DNA from: Chitinophagales bacterium
Lineage (GTDB): Bacteria; Bacteroidota; Bacteroidia; Chitinophagales; JADIYW01
NCBI GenBank assembly: GCA_019694955.1
Contig: JAIBAX010000027.1
Span: 1-59,508, forward strand
Length of the DNA: 59,508 bases
Reading direction: 5' to 3'
Numbering within the stretch: the stretch's first letter is position 1; each line of letters begins with the position of its first letter. The notes under the pieces were generated by a model that saw only the letters and a program-made list of their open reading frames with translations, was not told the origin of the DNA and did not search any database. The position numbers and the translations under genes were made by a program. This document shows positions 42,701-53,014 of this stretch, in pieces.

Positions 42701-44137
42701 GTGAAAAGAGTTGACAGAATAGTATTCTTTTCTTTTCTTGGGCCATTGATATTAACACTGCTGGTAGCTGATTTAATTTTCCTATTGCAGTTTCTTTGGA
42801 AATATATAGATGAATTAGTGGGCAAAGGGTTAGAGACGAAACTACTCCTTGAACTAATGGGTCTATTTTCAATAACTATGATTCCGATGGCACTTCCATT
42901 GGCAATATTGCTTTCCAGCACCATGGTTTTAGGAAGAATGGGTGAAAATAATGAACTAACAGCCTTTAAATCTTCCGGACTACCATTATTGAGAATTATT
43001 GCGAGCCTACTACTTTTCTGCTCCTTGTTGAGTTATGGCGCATTTTACTATTCCAATACTATATTACCCAATACGATGTTGAAATTCTATAGCTTGCTTT
43101 GGGATATACGTCAATCAAAGCCTGCTTTGGATATCAAGGAAGGCGTTTTTTATCGTGGCATTGAAGGATTTACGTTAAGGATAGAGAAAAAAGATCCCGA
43201 CAATAGGACGATTTACGATATTATGGTCTATGACCATACGACAGGGAGGGGTGCCGATAATGTACTTATGGCAGACAAAGGAGAAATTGGCTTGAGTGGT
43301 GGTGGCAATTACCTGATTCTTGACTTATACAATGGAAAGCAGATCCAAGAAGTAGAAAAAAGATCAGATTATGGCACTCGTTATAATGAATTGCTCATCT
43401 CGGAATTTAAGAAATATCATAAGGTATTTGATTTAAGTCAGTTTAAAATGTCTCGATCGGATCAGAACCTTTTTAAAAATTCTTTTCAGATGTTCAATGT
43501 ACAGCAATTGCGGGCAGAATCGGACACCATCCAAAAGGAAATGAAGCATCAAATCCTCAATCTTCGTGAATTTAATGAATCCTATATTAATATAACGAAG
43601 GCAAAATCGGATTCCATTGTAAAAATAGACACCCTATTCAATCGCTTGCAGTATGCGCAGGTGTTTAAGAAAAAGGATGCCTTCATTAGTCAGCAAGCCT
43701 TGGCAAATGCACAAACGATGGCCAACTACGCAGATATCATTCAGAAAGATATGGAATCGAAAAAGCAATTGATACGACGCCATAAGATGGAAATATATAA
43801 AAAATTCACCCTCTCTGCCGCTTGTATTATTCTATTACTTATCGGTGCACCCATGGGTGCGATTATAAGAAAAGGTGGATTTGGGTTGCCAATACTTGTT
43901 TCCGTATTATTTTATTTATTATTTCACGTACTAAATATCACGGGCGCAAAGCTTTGTGAGAACAATGTGGTCTCTACCTTCATTGGGATGTGGCTGCCAG
44001 CCATCGTGTTGCTTCCCATAGGTTTATTTGTAACCTTTAAAGCACAGACCGATTCCACCATTTTTAGAGGCGAGGCCTATATAAATATTTTTAGAAAAAT
44101 CTTCCCATTTAGAAAGAAACAGCAAATTACACTATAG
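42701..44137 (+). CDS. LptF/LptG-family permease
   Basis: 478 residues. Start is a GTG at 42701 (MKRVDRIVFFSFLGPLILTLL). The family layout is clear: three transmembrane helices at the N-terminus (with MGLFSITMIPMALPLAILLSSTMVLGRMGENNELTAFKSSGL), a soluble periplasmic region of about 250 residues rich in coiled-coil-like helices, and three at the C-terminus (IILLLIGAPMGAIIRKGGFGLPILVSVLFYLLFHV). With LptB it extracts lipopolysaccharide from the inner membrane and passes it to the LptC/A bridge. Bacteroidota carry two such genes; which of LptF or LptG this is cannot be told. Confidence 0.9.
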   Translation: MKRVDRIVFFSFLGPLILTLLVADLIFLLQFLWKYIDELVGKGLETKLLLELMGLFSITMIPMALPLAILLSSTMVLGRMGENNELTAFKSSGLPLLRIIASLLLFCSLLSYGAFYYSNTILPNTMLKFYSLLWDIRQSKPALDIKEGVFYRGIEGFTLRIEKKDPDNRTIYDIMVYDHTTGRGADNVLMADKGEIGLSGGGNYLILDLYNGKQIQEVEKRSDYGTRYNELLISEFKKYHKVFDLSQFKMSRSDQNLFKNSFQMFNVQQLRAESDTIQKEMKHQILNLREFNESYINITKAKSDSIVKIDTLFNRLQYAQVFKKKDAFISQQALANAQTMANYADIIQKDMESKKQLIRRHKMEIYKKFTLSAACIILLLIGAPMGAIIRKGGFGLPILVSVLFYLLFHVLNITGAKLCENNVVSTFIGMWLPAIVLLPIGLFVTFKAQTDSTIFRGEAYINIFRKIFPFRKKQQITL

Positions 44138-44170
44138 TATTGTTTATCTTTACACAATATATTTAAAATA

Positions 44171-45325
44171 ATGCTGATTTGGTTGATATACCTGTTTCTG
44201 CCAATGCTATTATCCTATGGTTTGTACCCGTTGATGCTATATCTTTTTGTCAAATTGAGCAAGCAAACATCTCCCATTATTAACCTTGATCAGCCAACCT
44301 TTGACATTTACATATTAACCGCCTTACATAATGAGGAGAAGGTAATAGCAAAAAAATTGCAGTCCATCCTCGACAGCCAATATCCACAGCAACGAATATT
44401 CCCTATTTTCGGATTGGATGCCTGCACCGATCAATCGGCTACCATTATTGAGCAATTTCGGGAGAAGATGCCTAATATACAGGTAGTTAACTTTCCGCAA
44501 AGAAGTGGAAAGCCTTTCATTATAAATACACTACAAAAGATGGTTCCGGAGCATGCACTTATCTTTTTGACGGATGCCAATGTATTTCCGGATGCCGCCG
44601 CTCTTGGAATATTAGCAAAGAATTTTCAAGACCCGACAGTGATGTTAGTAGATGCCACTTTCCGAAATCCCGAGCATAAGAAGGACGATGCCATCTTCGA
44701 GCAAGATTATAATAGCTACGAACAATGTATAAAATCTTGGGAGAGTGACTTGAACGGCACATTAATGGGGCCTTCCGGAGGAGGGTATATGATACGTGCA
44801 ACAGCGTTTACCTGTGTTCCCGATAATTTTTTGGTGGATGACTTCTTTATCGGGTTGAATTGCTTTAAAAATGGTGGTAGGTGCCTACAGGATAAGGATG
44901 CCATCTGCTATGAATCGGTAAATGGCACATTAGCGGATGAGTTTAAACGAAAAAGACGCATTGCGGCAGGAAATTTCCAAAATCTAGCCTATTTTCTAAG
45001 ACATAATGAGCTGTTATCCGCAAAACAATGGTCGTGTTTCTTCTTTCATAAAATACTCAGATGGATACATCCAATTTGGGTATGCTTTCATCTATTCTTT
45101 TATTTTTTCCTCACAGAAGCGTCCCGAATGACGGCCTTATTTATTATTATATTAATATTTATCAATGCGCTATTTAATATGGTATTTTCAAAGGTACATT
45201 TGCATTGGAAGCCTGTAAAAAGTGTTCATTATTTCATCATCATGAATATGGGTCTTTTATGGGGATTTTTTGACTATCTCAAAGGAATTAAGAGCAATGT
45301 CTGGCAACCTACACCAAGAAACTAG
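44171..45325 (+). CDS. Family 2 glycosyltransferase (processive/lipid-linked type)
   Basis: 384 residues with one N-terminal and about two to three C-terminal transmembrane helices, the layout of CESA/ceramide-glucosyltransferase-like enzymes. The catalytic region has [32 protein letters not shown] (the DxD-type metal site), [11 protein letters not shown], the acidic VDDFFIG and the [15 protein letters not shown] that replaces Q-x-x-RW. It adds a sugar to a lipid or polysaccharide at the membrane; the acceptor is unknown. Its 3' end overlaps ribBA by 29 bases. Confidence 0.84.
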   Translation: MLIWLIYLFLPMLLSYGLYPLMLYLFVKLSKQTSPIINLDQPTFDIYILTALHNEEKVIAKKLQSILDSQYPQQRIFPIFGLDACTDQSATIIEQFREKMPNIQVVNFPQRSGKPFIINTLQKMVPEHALIFLTDANVFPDAAALGILAKNFQDPTVMLVDATFRNPEHKKDDAIFEQDYNSYEQCIKSWESDLNGTLMGPSGGGYMIRATAFTCVPDNFLVDDFFIGLNCFKNGGRCLQDKDAICYESVNGTLADEFKRKRRIAAGNFQNLAYFLRHNELLSAKQWSCFFFHKILRWIHPIWVCFHLFFYFFLTEASRMTALFIIILIFINALFNMVFSKVHLHWKPVKSVHYFIIMNMGLLWGFFDYLKGIKSNVWQPTPRN

Positions 45326-46532
45326 TGCGATACAACTAGATACCATCGAATCTGCGATAAAAGCAATTCAAGAAGGCAAATTAATTATTGTCGTTGACGA
45401 TGAAGATCGGGAAAATGAGGGTGATTTTATTACGGCAGCACGCAATGTAACGCCTGAAATCATCAACTTCATGGCTACTCATGGCAGGGGGTTGATTTGC
45501 GCACCCATCATTGAAGATCGCTGTGATGAACTTGGGTTGGAACTGATGGTAGGAAACAATACCTCCATTCACAGCACACCTTTTACCATTTCAATAGATT
45601 TAGTAGGACATGGTTGTACTACGGGTATTTCTGCTTCTGATAGGGCAAAAACCATACAAGCTTTAATTGACCCCAATGTACGCCCGGAAGAATTAGGAAA
45701 GCCCGGACATATATTCCCACTTAAGGCAAGAAGAGAAGGCGTTCTAAGGCGTACCGGACACACGGAAGCTGCCGTTGACTTAGCAAGGTTAGCAGGATTT
45801 GAGCCGGCAGGAGTATTGGTAGAAATCATGAATGAAGATGGCACCATGGCGAGATTGCCGGAATTGATGGACATTGCCAAGAAATTCGATATGCGGATTG
45901 TTTCTATCAAAGATTTGGTAGCATATAGAATAAAAAACGAGACCTTTGTTCAGAAGGAAGTATCTGTACACCTCCCTACTAAATATGGGGATTTTACCTT
46001 GGTAGCATACAAACAGCTTTCAACTGGTCAGGAACACCTTGTATTGCGTAAAGGTGAATGGACAGAGGATGAACCTGTACTGGTACGTGTACATTCTTCC
46101 TGCGTAACGGGTGACATTCTAGGGTCTTTAAAATGTGACTGTGGAGAGCAACTGCATAATGCCATGAAAATGGTGGAGAAAGAAGGGAAAGGACTCATAT
46201 TGTACATGATTCAAGAGGGTAGAGGCATCGGATTATTGAATAAGTTGAAAGCCTATAAATTACAGGAAGAAGGTTTAGATACCGTTGAAGCAAACGAAAA
46301 GCTCGGTTTCCTTCCGGATCAAAGAGAATACGGCATCGGCGCACAAATCCTTAGAAATGAAGGCGTTTCTAAGATGAAGCTTATTTCCAATAATCCTAAA
46401 AAACGTGCCGGATTGTTCGGTTACGGTCTGGAAATTGTCGAAACCGTACCCATAGAAATACTTCCCAACCCATATAACCAAACCTACCTAGAAACCAAAA
46501 GGGATAAAATGGGGCATAATATTTTGAAGTAG
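45297..46532 (+). CDS. ribBA: RibBA: 3,4-DHBP synthase / GTP cyclohydrolase II
   Basis: 411 residues from the ATG at 45297 ([15 protein letters not shown]), which overlaps the glycosyltransferase end. The RibB half (about 15-215) has [50 protein letters not shown] and [14 protein letters not shown]. The RibA half (about 216-411) has the zinc Cys set in [37 protein letters not shown] and [19 protein letters not shown]. It supplies the two precursors of riboflavin. No FMN riboswitch is seen upstream. Confidence 0.96.
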   Translation: MSGNLHQETSAIQLDTIESAIKAIQEGKLIIVVDDEDRENEGDFITAARNVTPEIINFMATHGRGLICAPIIEDRCDELGLELMVGNNTSIHSTPFTISIDLVGHGCTTGISASDRAKTIQALIDPNVRPEELGKPGHIFPLKARREGVLRRTGHTEAAVDLARLAGFEPAGVLVEIMNEDGTMARLPELMDIAKKFDMRIVSIKDLVAYRIKNETFVQKEVSVHLPTKYGDFTLVAYKQLSTGQEHLVLRKGEWTEDEPVLVRVHSSCVTGDILGSLKCDCGEQLHNAMKMVEKEGKGLILYMIQEGRGIGLLNKLKAYKLQEEGLDTVEANEKLGFLPDQREYGIGAQILRNEGVSKMKLISNNPKKRAGLFGYGLEIVETVPIEILPNPYNQTYLETKRDKMGHNILK

Positions 46533-46671
46533 TAGATAAGGCATCATCATCACGAAGCTAGAGCAGCCTTGGAAACATTTTCTACGTTTTGTGATGTATG
46601 CGATGCGAATGTTCACCCTTTAAAAATCATAAAAGTTAATTGTTCAATGCCGTTAGGTGATTTACTTTTTT

Positions 46672-46679
46672 TATTTTTG
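46672..46679 (+). promoter_or_regulatory. -7 promoter element of the MORN/TonB_C gene
   Basis: TATTTTTG matches TAnnTTTG, 14 bases before the ATG at 46694. The upstream 140 bases of the gap after ribBA show no gene or repeat. Confidence 0.5.
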
Positions 46680-46693
46680 TTAAAAGAATTATA

Positions 46694-48166
46694 ATGAAAA
46701 GACTATTAATCATTCCTTTGCTAATTTTATATGTTTCTATTGCTTTTGGTCAGGGAGTAAAAAAAGAGTACTATTTAAATTATAAAGGTAGGGAAACAGA
46801 TATAGTACAATATGAATATGAATATAAACTAGTCAATAAAAAAGAAATTAAGAACGGTTACTATAAAGAATTTAGTTATAGTGGAAAATTAACAGTATCT
46901 GGCTATTATGTCGACGACAAAGAAGATGGAGAATGGATTTATTATGAGGATGGTGTAAAAATGAAAATGGAATCTTATAAAATGGGCATTTTAGATGGTA
47001 GATATGAAGAATATGGCAAAAATGAGGTAATAAGAATAAGTGGTTTCTACTCAAATAACAAAAAAGTAGGCATTCAAACTTTTTATAATTCAAAAGGAAT
47101 CAGATTTAGTGAGTCAGAGAATACGTCTTTGGGGTTACATTACAAGGAGTTTGATAATGATACACTAAAGTTTGAAGGTTATCTTGATGGAACCAATCGG
47201 ATTGGAACATGGAAGTACTATTACAAGAATGGTCATGTGATGAGTATTTTACATTATTTTAAAGGACAACTTGATGGTATCTGCGAATCTTTCTATGTAA
47301 ATGGTGATAAACTCTCTGTAGAAACATTTAGCAACGGAAAATCAATAGAACAAGTAATATACTATCCTACAGGAAATACCTTTATGCAATACAAAAAAGA
47401 TTCAACTAAGGGAAGCGAATACAATTACTTTTATGCTAATGACAATAGAAGTAGAAAAGTATCTTACAATTCTATGGGGTTGGTTATCAGTCAATTCTAC
47501 GACTCGCTGGGGCTGCCATTAACATCTGGGAATTATAAAAATGGAAATGGTATTTTACTCCTTTATAATGGCAATCAATTAGTAGAATCTGAATCTTATA
47601 AAGATTATAAATTGGAAGGAGAGCGAAATATCTACTATCCTAATGGAGGTATTGCCAAAAGAGCAGTTTATAAAAATGATGAAATGGACACGGTCTGGTG
47701 CTTATACGATACATTAGGAACTGTTATTGATGCTAGTTGTGATGCAGATTATGGACTAATTAACACAACAATTATAGACCCTTTTAATAAAAATCCATTA
47801 CAGACATGTATGAATACTACAGGGTTTAATGAAAATTATTTATTTGGTTATGATGAAGATTCCAATATAAAAGCCTCTTTTACCAATGGTACTGTTGGGA
47901 TGTACAATTTTATTGGTAAAAACTTACAGTATCCTAGATTATATCTAGAAATAGGTAAAGAAGGTAAGGTAGTGATGAAATTCGTCATTAATGCTAACGG
48001 TAAAATTGATGATATTGAGCCAGTAAGATTTAGACCAAGTTATGAGTTATTTTATGAAGCCAGTGAAGAATGCCTTTCTAAGATGCCTTCATGGAGTCCT
48101 GCTTTAATGTTTGGACTTCCAGTAAGAAGTAGATTTGTTATTCCTATTTCTTTTAAATTAGAATAG
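46694..48166 (+). CDS. Exported MORN-repeat protein with TonB C-terminal-like domain
   Basis: 490 residues. After a signal peptide (MKRLLIIPLLILYVSIAFG) come a dozen or so MORN_2/YwqK-type repeats (residues about 60-340), for example GYYVDDKEDGEWIYYEDGVK, GYLDGTNRIGTWKYYYKNG and SFYVNGDKLSVETFSNGKS. The final 75 residues (GKEGKVVMKFVINANGKIDDIE, then SWSPALMFGLPVRSRFVIPISFKL) have the TonB C-terminal fold pattern, but there is no TonB transmembrane anchor or Pro-rich spacer. I infer an exported or envelope-associated repeat protein that may bind an outer-membrane partner; function unknown. Confidence 0.72.
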   Translation: MKRLLIIPLLILYVSIAFGQGVKKEYYLNYKGRETDIVQYEYEYKLVNKKEIKNGYYKEFSYSGKLTVSGYYVDDKEDGEWIYYEDGVKMKMESYKMGILDGRYEEYGKNEVIRISGFYSNNKKVGIQTFYNSKGIRFSESENTSLGLHYKEFDNDTLKFEGYLDGTNRIGTWKYYYKNGHVMSILHYFKGQLDGICESFYVNGDKLSVETFSNGKSIEQVIYYPTGNTFMQYKKDSTKGSEYNYFYANDNRSRKVSYNSMGLVISQFYDSLGLPLTSGNYKNGNGILLLYNGNQLVESESYKDYKLEGERNIYYPNGGIAKRAVYKNDEMDTVWCLYDTLGTVIDASCDADYGLINTTIIDPFNKNPLQTCMNTTGFNENYLFGYDEDSNIKASFTNGTVGMYNFIGKNLQYPRLYLEIGKEGKVVMKFVINANGKIDDIEPVRFRPSYELFYEASEECLSKMPSWSPALMFGLPVRSRFVIPISFKLE

Positions 48167-48181
48167 AGCAAAAGTTTTATG

Positions 48182-51100
48182 CTACTGCAATACATCCTCC
48201 TCTTTCGGCTCCACTTTGGGTTGGGTGGTGGGCACTAAAGGCTGCGGTGCTTGTTCTTCCTTTTTCTTCTTTTTACGCTTTTCGGTCTTGAAGAGTTCAT
48301 TCATCTTGTCGAAATCCTTGTGGAATGACAACCCTATACCTGTTTTGCTTCTTTCCTCGTTGAATACATCGTAATCCTGCGTTTTGTGGAAAGCTTTGAT
48401 TCTTATACGCCCATCCTCCGTAATGTCATAAGAAATCGTAAAGTCACCCGCAATACCCGTATTTCCTTTGTCCTGATTCGCCTGATTGGGATTTTCAAAC
48501 TCAAAATTACCGCCAATTTGTATTTTTAAACGATCATTCAGAAATGATGTAGAAAATGCAACTGCGAGTTCTCTGCTATTTACTACATTGGTACTTGCCT
48601 CATCATATGCCTTGTAATTTACATTAATGTCTACGCCTTCAATAAACGTTGAAATAGCATCCGTAAGGAAAGAAGATATCTGCTGTGAGAGCAATTCCGT
48701 CACCGTACCTTTTAATAAGGAAGTTCCTGAAGAAGCTGTATTGCCAAAAACCCCTGCGTCCTGTGGTAAGAATTTTTGAAATACCAATAAACCGAATGCT
48801 TGCGTATTTAGTTGATTCTTATCTTCTTTAATCTGATTTAGAAGTACTTGTAGCTCCTCATTATTAGCCGCTTGGTTGTCCTTCGTTCTTATATCAAAAG
48901 ATACATCCGTATTATCCAGCGTTCCCCTCAATTGTAATACTAAATCTATCGGTACCTTTATATTTTTTAATTTACTCGTAGAGTCGGTTAGAATATCGCT
49001 CAATGAAGCTCGTACCTCATACAAGGCATCAATATTCAACTCTGCCTTCATAATATCGTTGCTAAAAGTTACTGTACTCCCAGGTTTTACCTTAAAATTC
49101 TTACTCAACACATTTTGGAAATTAAACAGATAATTCCCTTCTAAAATAGTATAAGTACCAAACATCTCGATTTTTCCCGTTGAATATACATTTAATGCCA
49201 GCGTTCCAGAACCACGTGCCAAAATAAAATCATTGGTGGCAGGGTTAAAAATTAGCCTTACCGTTGCATCTGGAGTTGCTTCCAGTTCCATCTTCAAATT
49301 AACACCCTTGATTTTTGCTTTGTAAGTCGGTTTTTTCAATTGGAATGATTCGTCCTTAGAAACAAACTGAATAAAATCATAGGTTTTATCGTCGCCAACC
49401 TTAGCTACCGGCAAGCCTATATCTGTACCGGGAAGTGTTTTCCCTGTGATATCAATATTAATCAAATCCGTAGGGCCATTAAATATAACCTGCCCGTCAA
49501 TAAATGCCGTCCCAAAATAATCCTGATTGTCTTTATAAGTAGTCTTCAACATCAGCATCTTTTGCGTTTCGATGATCATATTGTCCAATGCCCAACCTTT
49601 GGTAAAATAGGCATGTTGCAGTTTTCCTGATGCCGTCCCCCTGTTGCCGAGTGGATCAAAAATTTCTGCTGATTGCACAAAAATCTCATTTTGACTCAAG
49701 ATAATATCGTCAGTACTTTTTAAACCGAAGGTAGTGCCCAAGAAATTTATTTTCACCCAAGCCGTATCAATTAATTGTGCCCTTCCATCTAGAACGGGTT
49801 TTAGATATGAACCACTAAATTTGCACTTCGCCTGACAAAAGGCATCCATATTCGTAATTTCATATTTCAAAATAGGCTCTAAGAAGTTTAAATTTAGTTT
49901 CTTGATATCTAAATCGATATTGGCTTGTTCGTAAATAGTAGTGTCAATATCATAAGTGCCTTTTAAATCTATGACATAATCGTCATCTCTGATGGCACCT
50001 TTTAAATCTACCATTTTTGTCTTGTCCTTATAAAGCGCATCCAAGGTAAACTGCTCTACACCAAAACCAGCGGCCTCAATAGTGTCAATTCTTATGCTGG
50101 CATCAACCTTTAAATCTGTCAACACATCCTTTAAATTAGCAGATCCGGATAAGGTGCCTTTCGTCAAAATCTTACCAATCCCCGCTAGCTGACCGATATC
50201 GGGAAGGCTGATATTATTAAAATTGACAGTAGCATCACTCAAAGTATTTGCGCCATTTAGTACTTCAATAGATTGAACCCCTTGCACCAAACCAAGGTTT
50301 TCTGCTACAAATAAAGAATCTTTAATCGTCAACTTATTATTGGGAATAAATGTCCAATCTTTTCCATTTATTTTCAGCACAGAAGGTAAAATCTCTAACT
50401 GTACGCCATTTTTTATCACATCTATTTTTGCACTTAAATCGATTTGATTTAAAGAAGTGTCCGGCATAATCTTTACATGCCCAACTAATGTCTGTTCAGA
50501 AGATTCAACATTCGAGTTGATTTGTGAGATAGTGGTTTTCCCGGCAAGCAGGCTGTCGATACCCAAATTCAAATTAAACTTTTGGTGATTTGTATTGCCG
50601 TCCATAATAATACCTTTTACCACAATCTTATCATAGACGATAGAGTCTGCAGCGGCAGTAAGAGAGAAAATATCCTTGCTATTATCAAAATCTAAATCCA
50701 ACGCTAGTCCCGAGAAGGTCTCAAATTTCGGGACAAACATGGGAATAAAGCCTAAGTCAGAAGCCAAATTAAAATGCGCATCAAACTGCTGCGGAATTGT
50801 TCTCAGTGTATCTTTAGGTGGCTTTAAATCTATATAGGAGGAATATGAAGCAACATACTTATACACTTGCATCGGCATAATGATCGGATTGAAAGCACCC
50901 GTAATTCTGCCATTAAAATCTCTGGAGAAAAGCTGATAATCACGAATTTCACCATCTTTGGCAAGGTTTGCAGAAATGGCCGGAATAGCATATGAACCTT
51001 TGTCGTTTTGGATAAATAAGTCATTTAAACTTAAATCGCCAACCAGATCCTCTACTTTAAGTCCTTGCAGGTTGAACTTCCCGTCCAAGGAGATGATCAT

Positions 51101-52966
51101 CTTATTCTTACTCAGGTTCAATGCCTGTAAATCTGCATTGATGAGTTCAGCCTGGAAATTATAAATCGGGTTCTTCGGATTGTTAAAATCTACCTTCCCT
51201 AAAAAATCTAAATACAAACACTCATCGTCAATGAGTAACTTGCCATCAAATAATTTCTTATTAAGATTGCCATCCACTTTTATATCATTGAATCTGTAAT
51301 GGTTCAAATCAATATGGTCGATGTTCCCTTGAATGTTTGAAGCGATATTATCTAAGGTAAACCCTTTGCCATTTAAATTTAGGTTACAGGTAAGGGTGCC
51401 GATTTTATCTGTCTTTACTATTTTTCCGATGTCGATATTATATGCTTGCACATTGCCACTATACGATGCATTCTTAGGGTCTTTGCCGAACCCAATTTTA
51501 ATATCAGTCTTCAATATGCCAATATCTGTCGATAAAGTGCCATTGGCAACAAAATCATTGATAAAGCCAAAAAAACTTCCTTTGAACTTAATTTTTCCTA
51601 ATTTGTCAATTTCCTTGGGTAATTTTGTAAAACTCAGCAATCGCTTTAACTCGTTTGATGTCGTAGAAAGGTTGTCAACTTTTACATCTAAAAGCATTTG
51701 CTTAATCGTAGGAAGTCCCTTGATACTGGCGCTTCCCTCTAATACGGTAGCATTACCTGCGTAAACTTTTAGGTTCTCCGTTTTAATGTTGCCAAAAGTT
51801 CCACGAATATCTCCTTTTAGCGAAACATCGGTCAAATAAGGACGGGCTTTAGGTGCAAAAAGGAGTATGTCTTCTTTTTTAACCTTCAGCGTTTCTATTT
51901 TTCCATTTACATACACATTATTAGCGAAAGACTTGAAATCCGATATGGCATCATATTCGGCAGAAACATATGATTTCAATACAGAATTATTAAAAGCTAA
52001 ATGCAAATCTTTTGCTTCCAACAGCTTATCTGTGAAAGTAAAGTTCCCTTCAAAGTTTTTAAGGTTAAGTTTTTCTCCAATATGAAGATTTAAAGTTGCA
52101 ATATTTGTAGAAATCAACGAATCATATCGAGTGTCCTTCATATGGAGGTTGATATCCTGAACATATAGAAGCTTCGGGTCAAAAGGCAATTTATTCGGTT
52201 TTTGGGAGATATTCTTATCCTCAAAAAAAATATTTCCTTGATTTAGTTTAAAATCATTGAAACTTATATTCCAACCCGTAGAAATTGCAAAAGGCTTCTT
52301 AACCGCAGTCGCAGTATCTATTGCATTCTTTTCTTTTTCTAACAAAACAATTTTGCCGGAAGGTTTATCAAATAAGATGTCTTTTAATACGATTTGTTTC
52401 TGCTTGAAATCCATTTTTTCGATGTCAACGGTTAGCTTATCAAACATTAAATCGCTTAAAAACCCGCCTTCATAATCGTGCATCGTGAGGTTAATATCCT
52501 TTAAATGGACTTTTTTGATATTAAACTCAACAGGTTCTTTATTTTTCTTTGGCTTCTTTGATTGAAAGAGCTTTTCCAGAAATGTAAAATTATACGCCTG
52601 TGAACCTTTCTTCCGTTGCCCCTTGAATCTCACTCCCTCCAAATATATGTCATCGACAAATATCTGTCGTTTTCTCAGACTCAGAAAACCGATATGGGTA
52701 TCTAAATTTTTAGCATATAACAACGTATCACCTTGTTGGGTTTCAACATAAAACTCATTTAAACGAACCCTGTTGAAGAATTTTATCTCAACAGAACCAA
52801 CGGTAATTTTAGTATCCGCTTTCTCTGAAAGATAGGCTGCAACCTTTTGGACAACATACGTTTGAAAGGATGGTTTTTGTATGAGAATGGATAAGATAGC
52901 CACGCTCGCCACTAATAAAAATAAAATTAGTAGCAAAGTCACAGATATTCTTTTAAACCATTTCAC
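48182..52966 (-). CDS. tamB: TamB-like translocation/assembly module protein (AsmA-like superfamily)
   Basis: 1594 residues, starting with a GTG at 52966. A single transmembrane helix (residues about 8-30) anchors it in the inner membrane. The long middle is made of repeated beta-strand segments typical of the beta-taco repeats of the RBG superfamily. The C-terminal DUF490/TamB region has GTYTILEGNYLFNFQNVL, TGKTLPGTDIGLPVAK and VDINVNYKAYDEASTN, then a Lys/Pro-rich tail. TamB-like proteins span the periplasm and carry phospholipid to the outer membrane. It is divergent from tsaD, an order frequent in Bacteroidota. Confidence 0.9.
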   Translation of the reverse strand: MKWFKRISVTLLLILFLLVASVAILSILIQKPSFQTYVVQKVAAYLSEKADTKITVGSVEIKFFNRVRLNEFYVETQQGDTLLYAKNLDTHIGFLSLRKRQIFVDDIYLEGVRFKGQRKKGSQAYNFTFLEKLFQSKKPKKNKEPVEFNIKKVHLKDINLTMHDYEGGFLSDLMFDKLTVDIEKMDFKQKQIVLKDILFDKPSGKIVLLEKEKNAIDTATAVKKPFAISTGWNISFNDFKLNQGNIFFEDKNISQKPNKLPFDPKLLYVQDINLHMKDTRYDSLISTNIATLNLHIGEKLNLKNFEGNFTFTDKLLEAKDLHLAFNNSVLKSYVSAEYDAISDFKSFANNVYVNGKIETLKVKKEDILLFAPKARPYLTDVSLKGDIRGTFGNIKTENLKVYAGNATVLEGSASIKGLPTIKQMLLDVKVDNLSTTSNELKRLLSFTKLPKEIDKLGKIKFKGSFFGFINDFVANGTLSTDIGILKTDIKIGFGKDPKNASYSGNVQAYNIDIGKIVKTDKIGTLTCNLNLNGKGFTLDNIASNIQGNIDHIDLNHYRFNDIKVDGNLNKKLFDGKLLIDDECLYLDFLGKVDFNNPKNPIYNFQAELINADLQALNLSKNKMIISLDGKFNLQGLKVEDLVGDLSLNDLFIQNDKGSYAIPAISANLAKDGEIRDYQLFSRDFNGRITGAFNPIIMPMQVYKYVASYSSYIDLKPPKDTLRTIPQQFDAHFNLASDLGFIPMFVPKFETFSGLALDLDFDNSKDIFSLTAAADSIVYDKIVVKGIIMDGNTNHQKFNLNLGIDSLLAGKTTISQINSNVESSEQTLVGHVKIMPDTSLNQIDLSAKIDVIKNGVQLEILPSVLKINGKDWTFIPNNKLTIKDSLFVAENLGLVQGVQSIEVLNGANTLSDATVNFNNISLPDIGQLAGIGKILTKGTLSGSANLKDVLTDLKVDASIRIDTIEAAGFGVEQFTLDALYKDKTKMVDLKGAIRDDDYVIDLKGTYDIDTTIYEQANIDLDIKKLNLNFLEPILKYEITNMDAFCQAKCKFSGSYLKPVLDGRAQLIDTAWVKINFLGTTFGLKSTDDIILSQNEIFVQSAEIFDPLGNRGTASGKLQHAYFTKGWALDNMIIETQKMLMLKTTYKDNQDYFGTAFIDGQVIFNGPTDLINIDITGKTLPGTDIGLPVAKVGDDKTYDFIQFVSKDESFQLKKPTYKAKIKGVNLKMELEATPDATVRLIFNPATNDFILARGSGTLALNVYSTGKIEMFGTYTILEGNYLFNFQNVLSKNFKVKPGSTVTFSNDIMKAELNIDALYEVRASLSDILTDSTSKLKNIKVPIDLVLQLRGTLDNTDVSFDIRTKDNQAANNEELQVLLNQIKEDKNQLNTQAFGLLVFQKFLPQDAGVFGNTASSGTSLLKGTVTELLSQQISSFLTDAISTFIEGVDINVNYKAYDEASTNVVNSRELAVAFSTSFLNDRLKIQIGGNFEFENPNQANQDKGNTGIAGDFTISYDITEDGRIRIKAFHKTQDYDVFNEERSKTGIGLSFHKDFDKMNELFKTEKRKKKKKEEQAPQPLVPTTQPKVEPKEEDVLQ

Positions 52967-52976
52967 TTATACCTTA

Positions 52977-52984
52977 TATATTTG
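52977..52984 (+). promoter_or_regulatory. -7 promoter element of tsaD
   Basis: TATATTTG is an exact TAnnTTTG match, 30 bases before the ATG at 53015 and 10 bases from the divergent tamB start. Confidence 0.6.
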
Positions 52985-53014
52985 CAACAAAAATAAACAT
53001 ATATAGCATAATCC

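Noticed and set aside
46549..46565. CATCATCATCAC resembling a His-tag coding stretch
   Set aside because: It lies in a non-coding gap after ribBA with no frame around it; only four codons long and best taken as chance.
48876..49133. Plus-strand open frames inside tamB
   Set aside because: They are antisense shadows of the 1594-codon minus-strand gene, with no start context or recognisable domain.
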